DNA of 64,000 nt from Prorocentrum cordatum (lineage: Eukaryota; Sar; Dinophyceae; Prorocentrales; Prorocentraceae): the NCBI GenBank assembly GCA_963575745.1, contig CAUYUJ010008546.1, positions 80,469 to 144,468 of the forward strand. Reading direction: 5' to 3'. The position numbers were made by a program, and so were the translations under genes. Below the pieces are notes generated by a model. It searched no databases and had not been told where the DNA came from. It worked only from the letters and a program-made list of their open reading frames with translations. Position 1 is the stretch's first letter. Each line of letters opens with the position of its first letter. Positions 46,201 through 55,995 of the stretch are shown piece by piece.

Positions 46201-49200
46201 GAGTGCTGCTCGTTCGTTCGACGAGCGGGCGCAGGTGGTGCTGGAGAAAGCGCAAGCAGGAGCAGACGCGTGCAGGGCTGTGGGCCCGCACTCCTTATCG
46301 GTGCCTACGCAGAAACCCTTGAGTTCTTTCGACAGCAGGTCTTGGCCGGCGTGCTACACAGAGTTCTGGTTCGGGGACGGCGCGCCGAACCTCGAGCGGG
46401 AGCGGCCCATGCTGTTCGAACAGGTCTTCCCCAGGAATACTACTTATACTACCAGTGTTGATAGAGGAGTCGATCCATTGATAGCAGTGTGTCGTTTGGA
46501 CCTACACGTGTTGATAGCAGTGTCTCGTGGAGGCCTACATCCATTGATCGCAGTGTCTTGTTTGTACCTACGTGCGTTGATAGCAGTGTCTCGTTTGGAC
46601 CTACATGTGTTGATAACAGTGTCTCGTTTGGATCTACACCCACTGATACCACTGTCTCGTTTGGACCTACATGTGTCGATAGCAGTGTCTCGTTTGGACC
46701 TACACGTGTTGATAGCAGTGTCTCGTTTGGACCTATATCGATTGATAGCACTGTTCCGTTTGGACCTACATGTGTTGATAGCAGTGTCCCGTTTGGACCT
46801 ACATGCGTTGATCGCAGTGTCTCGTTTGGACCTACATGTGTTGATAGCAGTGTCTCGTTTGGACATACATCCGTTGAACGCAAGGTTGCGTTTGGACTTA
46901 CATGTCTTCATAGCAGTGTCTCGTTTCTTCGTCCTTCGAGGTCGCACGGCGCCCATCAACCTGGAGGAGCTCGAGTACTCTCTCGCGACCGACGAGGAGC
47001 CCTACGAGGCAGCCTGCCAGAGCCGCTTCAGCTCGCCAGAGATCATTGCTGTCTTCGGCGACGTGATCCGCCGGCTGCGGCTCTTGAAAGGCACTCGGGC
47101 GGCGATTGGCAGGAAAGGCTTCGGCACTGACCTCCAGATCCTGTCAGAGGCGTCGGCGGAGGATTTCATGGAGGCGCTGAACATTGCTAAGCCGGCCGAC
47201 TGCATCGGCTCCGCCATTTCACGCCCGGGCATGCCTGCCAAGGTCAAGACTGCCCTCAGGACGTTGCTACTTAGCACTTCCGATGTCCCTGGCACGGAGG
47301 GGCGGAAAACCGCACTCCGCTTCGACGGGCACGGCAACAACCTCAAGTTCGGCGCGGCCAGCTTCTTCGTCACACCGAACTTCGCAGACACGTACAGCCC
47401 GTTGGTCCTCCAACTCCACGAAGGGCCCGGAAAGCGGAGCCACTTAGACATTCGCGGGGGCGCGGTTGGCGCGGTGGCCAGAGCCGGCGGCGCTTCTCAG
47501 CCTGCTGGCCCTGACCTGCGGAGTCCAGCTCCGACCATGCCTTCTCTGGGGCGTATGCACCAGATAGTGGCAGCAGACCCGCGGGCGCAGGCCAAGTTCT
47601 TCCTGTTGATGACGGAGCTTCACTACCGCTACATCATCGGCTTAGAGCGCCTGTTTGTTGGCCGCACAACGCTAGCCCGACAGGCGGTGACAACGGAGGA
47701 CGACGTGGCAGCGACTCTGCAGCCGTGCGTGGCCCCAGGCACCACTGATGTGCAAGCGCCTTTCGAAGCACAGGGTCGGGGCTTCACGCACGGCCACGGC
47801 AAAGGCCACAGCGTCATCGGGCCTACGATGGCGTGGCTGCGGTCGGCAGTGGTCGGAGGCCTGCGCACCGCCGCTCGGGAGCTGCGAACTGCGCTTCTTT
47901 CCACCGCGGAGACCGTGCAGTACGAAGCTGCCAACGAGCCCGCACGGCAGCTGGGGCTTCCTGACGTCGCGCCAGAGCCTTTCACAGCCAGGCAGCAACG
48001 ACAGAGCCGCATGGACGGAGGGGAAGAGGAGGACGGCACCCTGCGCGACGAGGTGCCTCTCGGCCCGCCAGTGGAGCAGCCGCACCTGGTGGAGGAGCGA
48101 GCGCGGGCAGCCGCAGAGAACCGGATGCCTGCAATCGGCGCTGCAGCGTACCGGGGCCTCCCGCTCACAGGAGCCTTTCAGTCTACGTTTCCAAGCTACC
48201 GCCAACGAACTAGCTTCGGGCAGCTAGGTGGCGCTCCTCAGCCTGCCATGGCAGCCAGCCATGCTAGCCTCTTCCAGACGAACGAGGATGGAGCGATTCA
48301 GGAAGTCCTCAAGCCCGATGGCTCGCCGGCTTCGGTCGAGGAGATTACCGCAGATGCGGAGGCTTGGGCGGTAGCGTTTAGCCATGACTTCTTTTGCAAC
48401 ATCTGCTCCAACCACGAGCACGACTGCACCGAGACGTGCGTCAAGTACGTCAAGAAGAAGCTCGAGGCCAAAGAGAGTCTGCGCTCGAACAGAACCCCGT
48501 CGTGCCGCTTCTGGTTCTTTCGCATCCAGCAGCTATGTCTAGCAGGCCGCACCAAGCGAGTGCGTCGGCGCGGCAAGCCTTTGGTCCGGACTCCGTTCAT
48601 CGACTTCTCTGATGACCGCAACCAGCGGTGCCGCTGCCAGGTCAAACGCGACCAGCCGTTCAGGAGCTCCAGCAACGACGTCTCTCAAGTGACCAGCCGG
48701 TGCAACGTGGATTTCCAGTTCTTGATGTGCGCGCCTGACGAGTCTGCCGAGGCAGCAAAAGTGCTTCAGCCTGGTGGTGCTCCTCAGCCTGCCCAGGACG
48801 GGCTGCCTGCGGCCGCCCCAGTTCAGCTGGCCAAGCGCAGAAGGCTTACCAAGAAAACGGCCAGCATGAAGAACCCAGAGTCGGCAATCGCATTGCGCTC
48901 ATCCAAACAACTCGGCGGCCGCAAAAAGTGGCTCTACGGTTGTGGCTCCTTGCATCCGACAGATGCATCTGTCGTGGAGAGCTTCCAAGCTGCTTTCCAG
49001 AAGGCTTTCTCAATGGACTTCTACATCACGAAGTACCAGGGCAAGATGATGGAGTCCATGACGCCGCTCTTCCAGTCCATGCTCACCGGCATGCAGCGTC
49101 TGGAGCAGCAGGAGAGGGACGAGAAGGAGGAGGAAGCCCGGAAGGTGCTCAGTGAGGGCGGCGCTGATGGCGAGGACCAGACGCTGGCCAAACGGGGCCG

Positions 49201-50917
49201 GGCGCGCGAGGATCTCGCTCGCCGCGCTCGGCGGGTCTGTATCCGCCTGGCGTCGATGGCGAACCGGTGCTTCTGGCTCTCCACGACGGAGGTGGCCGTG
49301 CATATCCTCACAGGCGGCGACTGCCTCCAGTCGCACCACAATGTGCGGCTCTTCACGAGACAACTACAGTGGGCCTGCCAGCAGTGCAAACGCTTGCTAA
49401 ACCATGAAGGTTCGGGCGGGGAGACGCATAATGATCAGGTGCCAATACAAGCAGTCCGCATCCAGATCCCTGACGCCGACAACGAGGAGGAGGACGCAGC
49501 AGGTGACACCAGCGGTGCTCCTCAGCCTCCTGGAGACACTCCTGCTGGTGAAGAGCAAGGTGGCGGTGCGGAGTGCGAGGACATGCACGTGTGCACCACC
49601 AGCACGAACACGGCCGACGACTACGCCCACAGAGGCCCTCGCCTGCAGACCATGCCGTACTACGTCTACAGGATGTACGTCCGGCGAGTCCTGAAGCCGA
49701 GCCGGGTCAAAGCTTCTGGACCGCGATTCTTCGCCTTCGACAGCCACTACGTCTTGGCTCCGCGGTACATGCAGGAGGTCCACTTGACGCGGAGTTCCGT
49801 CCCCACCATCGATGGCTTCCAGTGCCCGACCTGGGCACAGGACCCCGAGCAGAACTCGCTCTTCAAGGCCCTCCTCTTCACGCCTTGGGCGTGCGAGTGT
49901 CCCCTCTCTTGTGGCTGCGTTACTCAGTACAGCCATATGCTGAGGAACTGCGACTGCCCCGCCGTGCGCCCATACTCGTTCGAGCGGGCGTGGCGGCTTC
50001 GGTGCGCGGAGATCCACGTGTTGGCAGCGCGCGCAGACTCCAGGAGCCGCCTGGCCCGCAAGAGGCTCGTGCTCGCGGACACGACCCTCTTCTCCGAGCT
50101 GAAAGAGCCCCGGGCGAACCTCGAGGAGGGCGAGCTGGTGCTCCTCAGCCTAGCGCACTTCGCAAGGTCCCAGCTGGCGCGGCGCATGCCAGCGGAGGCG
50201 GCGCGGCGCATCCTCGCCTTCAGTGACCACCACTGCCGGTGGCACGAGGAACAGTGCACCCTGGCGGAGTTCTGCGCGACCGTGGCGCGAGACGTGCTGG
50301 CGCACGTGGACCTCGCGGCGGAGGCGCGGGTTAAGCCTCGGCCAGCAACGACTGCACACCTCGAGGCGGATGAAGACTCCGCGAGCGATGCCGAAGGGCT
50401 CAAGGGGCGAGTCCCGCTGGAGCTCGTTGACGTGGGTGGAGGCGGCGGCAGCGACGTAGAGGAGGACGTGGAGGACGCCGAGATTACCGAGATCTCCCGG
50501 TTTCCGCTGCGGGACCACGTCAGAGCAACCGAGCTGGCCCTACAGCAAGACCAACTGCAGCGCTTGGACCAGAAGGGCCGCCTCAGCTACGCCGATAAGC
50601 AGTTGAAGAACCTCGACAGAGCGTACAGCGGCATGCTGCAGCCAAGCTTTGCACTGCCAGCCAGCAGCGGCGCGCGGGAACATCAGGGCACGCGGCTGGA
50701 CGAGACCTTTTCTGACATGCTCGCCCTACAGCGGCAAAGCATTGCGCTCCCAAAAGAAGCAAGCGAGCCCGGATGGAGAGATCTTGCCCGATGCTGCGGA
50801 CGACTGGCTCCCCAGCGGTGCTCCTCAGCCTGCTGCCGAGGACGCCCAACCAGAACTCGTTCCGCAGCTCTTGGCCATGCAGGGCCCGGCGGCTGTTGCG
50901 TGGAAGCTCGTCAATGA
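43262..50917 (+). CDS. Helitron Rep protein, N-terminal and nuclease part (frame 2 of the split Rep/helicase gene)
   Basis: Open for about 2550 residues from ATG 43262; an earlier ATG at 43079 lies in repeat DNA. Order: four ~50-residue helicase-associated-like repeats (VKQFGRIP twice, [22 protein letters not shown]) at 43390-44240. A C2H2 finger (CQLCDCDF...RHKQCNH) follows near 44590-44660, then a DUF6570-like region ([16 protein letters not shown], 45323 on). Next are EFWFGDGAP, a 33-bp repeat insertion, [16 protein letters not shown] and the Rep-like block [20 protein letters not shown]. The HUH motif is [12 protein letters not shown] (His codons 47789 and 47795), with a Cys/His cluster near 48390-48440. 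YITKYQGK carries both candidate catalytic Tyr (49022 and 49034). HUH to Tyr is about 410 residues, unusually long. The useful reading leaves this frame near 50768, where the helicase continues in +1; the last ~50 residues are therefore spurious. Confidence 0.8.
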   Translation: MPRHAGSSRSGRHAPDVSAPNSGAPQPAAVSSAPPQRAVLNGAVQRIVDLVKQFGRIPRRKKGTSEEVRAENKLAKRFSDHRDSIPNDVMLELQALECATPSESAAVSAALQRSALSGSLQTLVEDVKQFGRIPIRNHGTSEEARAENNLAKRFLEHRESIPGDVMLELQDLEESRAVSAAAQRAAGAVAQRAATEEFKRKQKTDEILQQVREFGSWPKESAQRPLAERQLAWHIRKTRKAKHFSPEQEAELQTLQQADTKSDGLMQQTKIEEVMQQVRELGRFPKESAGRSVAERQLGWLVRKGLKAKQFSPEQEAELQALQQAESDGKTMLRIAEAEERPNPMEGFAEEAGNRIDQDLLLLESGIRNKAILRRLATYKELVSSRGAPQPAQHREFAQRYAERVRRALAAPAGKSCYVPGGEVEGNQLRVFSNRAVMTGPLVCQLCDCDFLIEEDFARHKQCNHAGEAEYRKRVLYLMAEAGCRPIAAQEKRIMVQNFAHFQQFCHPGSKGNRFSGGEAVPRCEAACVVCAQKDYLEHRHKLSLFGAVPEERVFEHCADSASDRDDLSDGEADAPPKRALVKHRGVYYLQSPELVQKLLDVDRYRQRWPLIPCEQLHASSVQHPEHPEWRWLLHSRRVPVVAPPEATAGTCGASQPAADRSGGASQPADERPPCAGVGDANALVWVCWDCLNDLCAKKPKMPLNALVNDNWIGRELMLVRNASKATKMLASLGRCCWKQVRLGKGAPDVQQKGISGNTILFAQPTAQIPTMELPPEQGALVDSLNIVFSGAAHKLHKAYWATVKRGEYMQIVRERKQQCATFSEVSVREDVAPTRLPEDGVPDHIQACLQPVDGVDKAPVRLLGPASRAPEVGRDDEAGDESDEDTETDKDGEAAEQPDMAYLHENVAEVTVAVDPVHDIAPVRMMQALQGTLVALQEQAARIAKNEVTPTVADSSGALQPVADEGGRHTMRSMVLDVQSAARSFDERAQVVLEKAQAGADACRAVGPHSLSVPTQKPLSSFDSRSWPACYTEFWFGDGAPNLERERPMLFEQVFPRNTTYTTSVDRGVDPLIAVCRLDLHVLIAVSRGGLHPLIAVSCLYLRALIAVSRLDLHVLITVSRLDLHPLIPLSRLDLHVSIAVSRLDLHVLIAVSRLDLYRLIALFRLDLHVLIAVSRLDLHALIAVSRLDLHVLIAVSRLDIHPLNARLRLDLHVFIAVSRFFVLRGRTAPINLEELEYSLATDEEPYEAACQSRFSSPEIIAVFGDVIRRLRLLKGTRAAIGRKGFGTDLQILSEASAEDFMEALNIAKPADCIGSAISRPGMPAKVKTALRTLLLSTSDVPGTEGRKTALRFDGHGNNLKFGAASFFVTPNFADTYSPLVLQLHEGPGKRSHLDIRGGAVGAVARAGGASQPAGPDLRSPAPTMPSLGRMHQIVAADPRAQAKFFLLMTELHYRYIIGLERLFVGRTTLARQAVTTEDDVAATLQPCVAPGTTDVQAPFEAQGRGFTHGHGKGHSVIGPTMAWLRSAVVGGLRTAARELRTALLSTAETVQYEAANEPARQLGLPDVAPEPFTARQQRQSRMDGGEEEDGTLRDEVPLGPPVEQPHLVEERARAAAENRMPAIGAAAYRGLPLTGAFQSTFPSYRQRTSFGQLGGAPQPAMAASHASLFQTNEDGAIQEVLKPDGSPASVEEITADAEAWAVAFSHDFFCNICSNHEHDCTETCVKYVKKKLEAKESLRSNRTPSCRFWFFRIQQLCLAGRTKRVRRRGKPLVRTPFIDFSDDRNQRCRCQVKRDQPFRSSSNDVSQVTSRCNVDFQFLMCAPDESAEAAKVLQPGGAPQPAQDGLPAAAPVQLAKRRRLTKKTASMKNPESAIALRSSKQLGGRKKWLYGCGSLHPTDASVVESFQAAFQKAFSMDFYITKYQGKMMESMTPLFQSMLTGMQRLEQQERDEKEEEARKVLSEGGADGEDQTLAKRGRAREDLARRARRVCIRLASMANRCFWLSTTEVAVHILTGGDCLQSHHNVRLFTRQLQWACQQCKRLLNHEGSGGETHNDQVPIQAVRIQIPDADNEEEDAAGDTSGAPQPPGDTPAGEEQGGGAECEDMHVCTTSTNTADDYAHRGPRLQTMPYYVYRMYVRRVLKPSRVKASGPRFFAFDSHYVLAPRYMQEVHLTRSSVPTIDGFQCPTWAQDPEQNSLFKALLFTPWACECPLSCGCVTQYSHMLRNCDCPAVRPYSFERAWRLRCAEIHVLAARADSRSRLARKRLVLADTTLFSELKEPRANLEEGELVLLSLAHFARSQLARRMPAEAARRILAFSDHHCRWHEEQCTLAEFCATVARDVLAHVDLAAEARVKPRPATTAHLEADEDSASDAEGLKGRVPLELVDVGGGGGSDVEEDVEDAEITEISRFPLRDHVRATELALQQDQLQRLDQKGRLSYADKQLKNLDRAYSGMLQPSFALPASSGAREHQGTRLDETFSDMLALQRQSIALPKEASEPGWRDLARCCGRLAPQRCSSACCRGRPTRTRSAALGHAGPGGCCVEARQ
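46441..46942 (+). repeat. 33-bp in-frame tandem repeat inside the Rep gene, 14 copies
   Basis: Units such as GATAGCAGTGTCTCGTTTGG + ACCTACATGTGTT, period 33 bp, about 14 copies with variants. Read in the Rep frame each gives [11 protein letters not shown]; all frames are open because 33 is a multiple of three. It lies between [10 protein letters not shown] and [16 protein letters not shown], a region that is continuous in related Helitron proteins as I know them. The same core occurs once upstream at 43047. Confidence 0.92.
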
Positions 50918-52685
50918 TGCCCACTGCACGGAGGAGCAGATTGACGCGGTGGCGTTGTTTGCGTTGTCTCTGCAGAAACGTTTTGACGGCAGACCAGACA
51001 AGACAACGCATCTCCTCCCCGTGGCGTCCGCGACAGGCAACCACAGAGCGATCTGGCTCGGTGGAGGCGGTGTCGGCAAGACGCGCACCCTCTCCAAAGT
51101 GGTGGAGCCGATGGCCATCACTTACTTCGGCGAGCAGGGGTACCTCGGCAAAGCGCAGTCCAACCACGCCGCACACAACCTCGGCCCGCGCGGCAGGACC
51201 ATGCATTCCTCCAATGGCCTGCTCATGTCGGATTCCATGCAGACAGCCAGGCTGCGCTTGACGCCACAGACGCAGAAAAAGCTGGATCGCCTCACAGGCA
51301 CACTCGGCGTCGACGTGATCGATGAGCTGGGTGCTGTGCCGGGGCCTTTGCTGCATGCAGATGCACTGCGCACGACCTACGGCAGGGCGTTGCGCTACAA
51401 CCTTGACCCCACGAAGTACATGCGCCCGCAGGAGACGTGGGGACGCATGCCTGTGAAGATCTTGTGCGGAGACTTCTACCAGTTGCCGCCAGTCCCCGCC
51501 ACCGCTTCCCTGCTGGCGCCTCACGCGGGCCAATCCTACGAACACCAACAGGGTAGGAAGTTGCTCGCCGACATCGAGTACTTCATCGATTTCGTGCAGA
51601 TGCAGCGCTTTACAGACCCGTTGCAACTCGAGGTTCTCCACGCCATGAGAACTCCAGGCGGAAAAAAGATCTCTGACGAGAGCAGGCAGGCGATCGTCAA
51701 AACAGAGGTCGTTCGCTCTAGCGGTGCTGCTCAGCCTGCTGCCAGCAGCAGCCAAGCCGCTCAGCCACCTCAGTGGGACCCTCGGTTGCGTGCAGCACGA
51801 GGCTGGTACGAGTCGGCCTATGAGTGGCGCATCGTCTCTTACGCCATGCATGCACAGGCCAAGCTTGATGCGCACGATGCTGGCCAGCTGCTCTTTTACG
51901 TCCCAGCAATCGACAGACCAGCTGCGCGCCTCGCGAAGCCTGATTACGACGAGATGCGCGCGGAGCCCAACATCGGCGCTACCGCAAAAATTCCGGGGCT
52001 GCTGCCGCTCTTCGTTGGCATGGAGGTCATCCTGACAGAATCCGTCTTGCCGCCGAAGTATGTCCGTGGCGCGCCAGGCAAAGTGGTAGGCGTAGAGCTG
52101 CACGCTCTGGAGCCTCCGGTGGAGGGCCGCCCGTCCATTGTCTCGGACGGTGTGGTCGTACTCTACTACATGCCAAAGGCCGTCTATGTCAAGATCGATG
52201 ACAGCGATGAACTTTTCTTGAAGGCCGCGCCGGTGACAGCTGGCAGTGCTTCTCAGCCTGCCGGCCCCGACCTGCGCGGGGTGCTCGCGATCACCCCGCA
52301 GGCGCGCCCCTGGAAGTTCAAAGCGAAGACAGGTGGCCCGGCCATCGCGGTGTCCAGGACGCAGTTGACCGTGCTGCCCAAACAGCAGGGGACTCTGCAT
52401 GGCGTCCAGGGCAAGACGACGGACCCAGGCTTCATCGTGCACTGGACGTTTCCGCCAGGACTCAAGAAGGAGTCCATTTGGCTTGCCTACTACGTCAGCC
52501 TGTCGCGTCCCAGAAGCTTCAACCAACTCTTGAGCCACGGCTTGCCTGACCGGAGCATCATCGAATCCGGCCCCCCGGAGCAGATCGCCAAGGCCTTTGC
52601 CGAGCTCTTCGCGGACAAGATTGCCGCGACGAAGATCGCTTGCGCGAAGGCCCGACAGCAACTGGGATGGCCTGCGCGAGCTTGA
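50649..52685 (+). CDS. Helitron PIF1-family helicase part (frame 3 of the split gene)
   Basis: Meaningful sequence starts near 50770 ([13 protein letters not shown]) and runs to TGA 52683-52685. Superfamily 1B motifs: GGGGVGKT Walker A (51060-51083); AQSNHAAHNL and GRTMHSSNG; VIDELG Walker B near 51318; GDFYQLPPV near 51468; MQRFTDP; LHGVQGKTTD near 52398; YVSLSRPRSFNQLL near 52491. This is the complete set for a PIF1-like 5'-3' DNA helicase as found at the C-terminus of Helitron RepHel. It carries its own copies of the motif peptide ([24 protein letters not shown]). The nominal Met at 50649 is out of frame with the preceding Rep text and probably not a start. The gene most likely reads from the Rep frame through a one-base difference in the CCC at 50768-50770. 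Confidence 0.85.
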   Translation: MHCQPAAARGNIRARGWTRPFLTCSPYSGKALRSQKKQASPDGEILPDAADDWLPSGAPQPAAEDAQPELVPQLLAMQGPAAVAWKLVNDAHCTEEQIDAVALFALSLQKRFDGRPDKTTHLLPVASATGNHRAIWLGGGGVGKTRTLSKVVEPMAITYFGEQGYLGKAQSNHAAHNLGPRGRTMHSSNGLLMSDSMQTARLRLTPQTQKKLDRLTGTLGVDVIDELGAVPGPLLHADALRTTYGRALRYNLDPTKYMRPQETWGRMPVKILCGDFYQLPPVPATASLLAPHAGQSYEHQQGRKLLADIEYFIDFVQMQRFTDPLQLEVLHAMRTPGGKKISDESRQAIVKTEVVRSSGAAQPAASSSQAAQPPQWDPRLRAARGWYESAYEWRIVSYAMHAQAKLDAHDAGQLLFYVPAIDRPAARLAKPDYDEMRAEPNIGATAKIPGLLPLFVGMEVILTESVLPPKYVRGAPGKVVGVELHALEPPVEGRPSIVSDGVVVLYYMPKAVYVKIDDSDELFLKAAPVTAGSASQPAGPDLRGVLAITPQARPWKFKAKTGGPAIAVSRTQLTVLPKQQGTLHGVQGKTTDPGFIVHWTFPPGLKKESIWLAYYVSLSRPRSFNQLLSHGLPDRSIIESGPPEQIAKAFAELFADKIAATKIACAKARQQLGWPARA

Positions 52686-52930
52686 GGAGTCATGAGATGC
52701 AGGTTGCGTTGTGGCGGTGCTGTTCAGTCTGTCCGTCCACATTCGCGTGGTGCTTCTCAGCCTACATGCGCGTGGTGCTTCTCAGCCTGCGCTCGTGTGC
52801 AGCTGTGCGCGGTGAACCTGCACGTGTCGCGGAATGCTTTTCAGCCTGCGCGTGTCTGCAATGCTTTTCAGCCTACACGCTTTGCAGCTTCTCCGCTTCG
52901 CACGCCGCTCCTCAGCGCGGTCCTCTGAAA
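52686..52930. repeat. 3' flank of the Helitron gene: cluster of 6 copies of the 16-17-bp motif
   Basis: Copies near 52715 (CGGTGCTGTTCAGTCTGTC), 52751 and 52772 (GTGGTGCTTCTCAGCCT), 52836 and 52860 (AATGCTTTTCAGCCT) and 52905 (GCCGCTCCTCAGCGC), spaced about 20-65 bp. None of these is in a gene. After 52930 the motif disappears. Confidence 0.85.
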
Positions 52931-53920
52931 AAGAGCAGGCATCATCTCATCTGGATGTTCATCTGAATCTTAAGGGGAATGCTTTCAGATATGCTTCTAC
53001 ACATCGCTGTTAGGTTGCTTTGCCGGGATAATTCCGCGTTGCCTCCTTAGCCCCTTGCCCCTGCTGCGCGCGGGCACCTCGGCGCCGCCCGCCGGCGCGC
53101 GATGCGTTTTTCGCGGCCGGCGTTTTGGCCGTTTCGGCGGCGTTGCGTTTCGGGCGTTTCCGTTTCCGCCGTTTCGGTGGCGTTGCTGTTTCGGCGGCGC
53201 CCCGTTTCGGCGTTCGTTTCGTTTCGGTTCGTTTCATTTCCCGTTCCCCGAGCGGCAACTGTTGCGTTGGTGCCCAGGTACCACAGATGCACACGGCTCG
53301 CAAGTGTAGCGACCACCCGGAGCAGATTCTCCGGCGCCGCACTTTTGGCAACCACCAGAAACTCGCAGAGGCTTATGATCAGCTGGGGAGGGCTGACACG
53401 CATTGCTGCCAGCAGCGGGAACTGTTCCTGCGTCGCAAAATGTGCATGGCAGGTCACCGGGCGCAGCGTAGCTCCCTGCGTCGCAACTTTCGCGAGACGC
53501 TTGGCCAGCTGCAGGCGCATGTCCAGCGTCGTAAAGGTTGCGCTCGCTGCTGCCAGCCGCGGAGAATTAAGACATTGCCAGAGCGGCAACTGCTACATCG
53601 GTGCCCAGATGCCGCAGATGCACTAGTGTTTTCTGCGCGGGCATCGGAAAGGGAACATAATAACGCATCGTTGGAGGATCGCACCAAATCAAACTGGAAG
53701 CCCCCAAAACGCGCCCCACCATCAGCCCTCTCTGTGCAACCATCAACGCACGTGCAAATACCAGCGCGCTGGCAAGCGCCGCGCTGCCTTCAGATGTTCG
53801 GCCGCGCGCGTCCGAACAGGTTCGCCGGCCCAACAGGCCGCAAGCGTGTTAGACTTGGGGCGGCACTCGCATGGACAGAGCGCTTCAGGTACTTGCCCGA
53901 GATGGTTCATGGTGCCCTTC
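52931..53920. other. GC-rich spacer with TTTCGGCGGCG repeat and a 40-bp direct repeat
   Basis: 53100-53250 is built from GTTTCGGCGGCGTT-like units. A ~40-bp direct repeat (AGCGGCAACTG, then GGTGCCCAG and CAGATGCAC) lies at about 53251-53291 and 53581-53621. An imperfect inverted repeat (GCGCGCGGGC ... GCCGGCGCGC) is near 53067-53100. No recognised gene. Confidence 0.5.
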
Positions 53921-54160
53921 TCTCTTGCGAGCCTTGGTGTAGAGAGCTCGTTGCGTCGCCGCTCGCTCTTGGGAGCCTTGGTGTTCAGAGATTGTTACGT
54001 TGCCGCTTGCCTTTGGGAGCCTTGGGGTCGAGCGTTGTTTACGTCATCCTTCGCTCTTGGGAGCTTCGGAGTCGAGAGCTGTTTACGTCACCGCTCGCTG
54101 TTCTGAGCCTTGGTGTGAAGAGTTTTTACGTTTCCGATCGCCACTGTGCCTGGGTTGTCG
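53921..54160. repeat. ~56-60-bp tandem repeat, about 4 copies
   Basis: Units with TCGCTCTTGGGAGCCTTGG, GAG(A)G(C)TGTT(T)ACGT and CACCGCTCGCT, at about 53940, 53985, 54050 and 54095. Confidence 0.8.
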
Positions 54161-54264
54161 GTCTGAGGCTTGTTCCGTGTTCGCTGGGATCTCGGGGGAG
54201 GCTTCTCGTGGGCTTCGCGGAGGGAGTTTCGAAGCCTCCTGGGAGCCGTTTTGGTGCCCGTTGG

Positions 54265-54780
54265 GGCCTCTTTTGGGCTTCTGGGGGGGCGTCTTGGGGC
54301 CTCTTGGGAGCCTCTTGGGGGGGTTCTTGGGGGCCTTTTGGGGCCTCTCGGGGCCTTCTCGGGGCGGAGGGCTCGGCTTTTCGGTTTGTGGTCCCCCTCT
54401 TGTGCCCGTTTGCGGGCCCTCTTGGGCCGTTTTGGGCGCCTCTTGGGCCGTCTTGGCGCCCTCTTGGGCTGTTTTAATGGCCTCTTAGGCGCCTCTTGGG
54501 TTGTCTTGGGGCAGTCTTGGGGTCTTTTTGGGCAGTTCTCAACGCCGTGAAGACAGAAAAACCGTCCATGCTAAACATTGACGTTTTCCTACGGGAAATC
54601 AATGGTTTTGGCCTCTCGGGGCCCTCTTGGGAAGCCTCTTGGGCGCCTCTTGGGGCTTCTTGGAGGCATATGGGAGCGTCATGGAGGCATCTTGGGCCGT
54701 CTGTATGCCAGCTTGGGCGTGTGGAACCGTTTGGGGGGCCTCTTGGGGCCTTCTTGGCCCGTTTTGGGGCCCCTTCGGCG
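54265..54780. repeat. CCTCTTGGGG-type short-unit array
   Basis: About 500 bp of GGCCTCTTGGGAGCCTCTTG-like 10-12-bp units, interrupted at 54540-54600 by AT-richer text. It resembles the complement of the CCAAGAGGCC arrays at 26600 and 37560. Confidence 0.88.
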
Positions 54781-54799
54781 CCCATGATGCGTTCGTCCG

Positions 54800-54910
54800 A
54801 GGCGAGGGGGGGGGTCAAATTGCCGGTGTGGGGTCCCAGAGGGGGGATTATGGGGGGGATAATCTCACGCGTCTAGAGACCCACTAGGGGTCGGCGGACT
54901 ATCATGAGCA
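54800..54910. repeat. ~105-bp dispersed repeat, copy 2
   Basis: GGCGAGGGGGGGGGTCAAAT, TGCCGGTGTGGGG, GGGGGATTATGGGG, GATAATCTCACGCGTCTAGA, GACCCAC. Same order and orientation as 14313-14425. Here it is followed by ordinary sequence (ATCATGAGCATGGCATTGAG), not a microsatellite. Confidence 0.75.
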
Positions 54911-55213
54911 TGGCATTGAGGATACAGTAGTATATCAGTTTCAACGACATCAGCTCAGCGGTAATTTTAGCAAAGTTGATGGTTAGAGGTGTGAAGGCGG
55001 ATGCCCACGTCTGGGCAATTGAGTTTCGATATTCGTGTTCGTTTTGTGCGTGGCGAGCGTGGCGTTTTGCAATGCTACGTGCGATTTGCATGGAAGTTGA
55101 CCTCATATCGGAAATCTGGCTTGTTCAACCCAGCGGCTGTCGCCCGCTGTCGTGCAGTGCCGCTTGCCATGTTCCTCGTGCTGTCTCGGAGCGGCTGCGC
55201 CACGTGTTGCGTC

Positions 55214-55995
55214 ATTGTTGTTGTTGTTGTTGTTGAACATTATTTATTCTAAAGAATAATTATTGTTGGGCCCCCTGGTGCGCGCCCCCCCTGCGCCGCC
55301 TAGGCCGCAGCTACATTTTCATCATTTTCGTGAGGAAGCCTCAGAAAAGAGGGTGTGTACAGGATCCGGTTGTTTTGTTGTAATCCGCTTTCCCTTGCAA
55401 AAAACAATAGAAAATGACATTTCTTGTTCTAATATAATCAAATTTCAAGAATCCCTTGCAAAAAATAAGGTAAAGTGGACATTCGCGCGCGCAAGACGAA
55501 ATCCTTCCAAAACCTTAGTGTTCGCAGCGATTTTAACATAAAAACATCAAAAAACCAATGGTTTTTCAACAAAAAATTGTCAAAATCTCATCCCGCGCGC
55601 TCTTGCGGATTCGTAGGAAACCCAACACTTTTTAAACATTTCTGTCAAACGGGCTTTTGCGAGCAACTTTTTCGAACTTCTGCGACAACGGTTGCGCACC
55701 TGCCAGGGCCATCATCCCTGTCAAATAATACCATGCGGGACACATTCGTTTTTTCTTCGCGCGCGCACGCCGTCGTCGTCGGCCGCGGGGCCCTGAATAG
55801 TAGCCACGGTCGTCCGCATGCCACGAAGTGAAGTGTCCGAACGTCATAGGGCGGGAAGCTGGGTGTGGGTGGTGGCGAAGAGTCGTTTGGAAATTTGGTA
55901 GAGCTTGAACCGGCCCCCCCACAAAGTGGGGGTATTGCCCGCCTCCTACGAAAACCCTGGCACTGGTGAGAACGGAGTGTCCCCACGTGCTAGTA

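Larger units (their letters stand above)
40590..52930 (+). mobile_element. Helitron-like rolling-circle transposon with RPA-like gene and Rep/helicase gene
   Basis: Two same-strand genes: an RPA-like single-strand DNA-binding protein, then a giant Rep/PIF1-helicase protein. Helitrons transpose by nicking one strand with an HUH/tyrosine nuclease and peeling it off with the helicase. Separate RPA-like genes are known in plant Helitrons. The limits given are those of a shared 16-17-bp motif (GGTGCTTCTCAGCCTGC and variants), present at 40594, 42565-42850, throughout the second gene and at 52715-52920, and not found elsewhere in the window. True ends are not resolved: I found no convincing 5' TC start or hairpin plus CTRR at the 3' end, so a Helentron-type end structure is possible. 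One frameshift near 50768 and an in-frame repeat insertion at 46478-46940 are the only visible damage. Confidence 0.8.

Noticed and set aside
46424-46940. 517-bp GT-AG intron over the 33-bp array
   Set aside because: Its length is not a multiple of three and splicing there would put the downstream LEELEYS text out of frame.
43262-52685. Host DNA-repair helicase gene rather than a transposon
   Set aside because: The PIF1-type helicase is preceded by DUF6570-like, Helitron_like_N-type, HUH and YxxxY segments in Helitron order, which host PIF1 proteins lack.
50583-52742. 719-residue open frame on the - strand opposite the helicase
   Set aside because: It is the antisense shadow of a gene with a full set of PIF1 helicase motifs; its own sequence has no recognisable motif, and long antisense frames are common in GC-rich coding DNA.
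52931-53100. Helitron 3' terminus (hairpin plus CTRR)
   Set aside because: The small stem CGGGA-TAA-TTCCG near 53018 is followed by CCTCCTTAG, which is not CTRR, and the larger GC inverted repeat near 53067-53100 has no CTRR after it.
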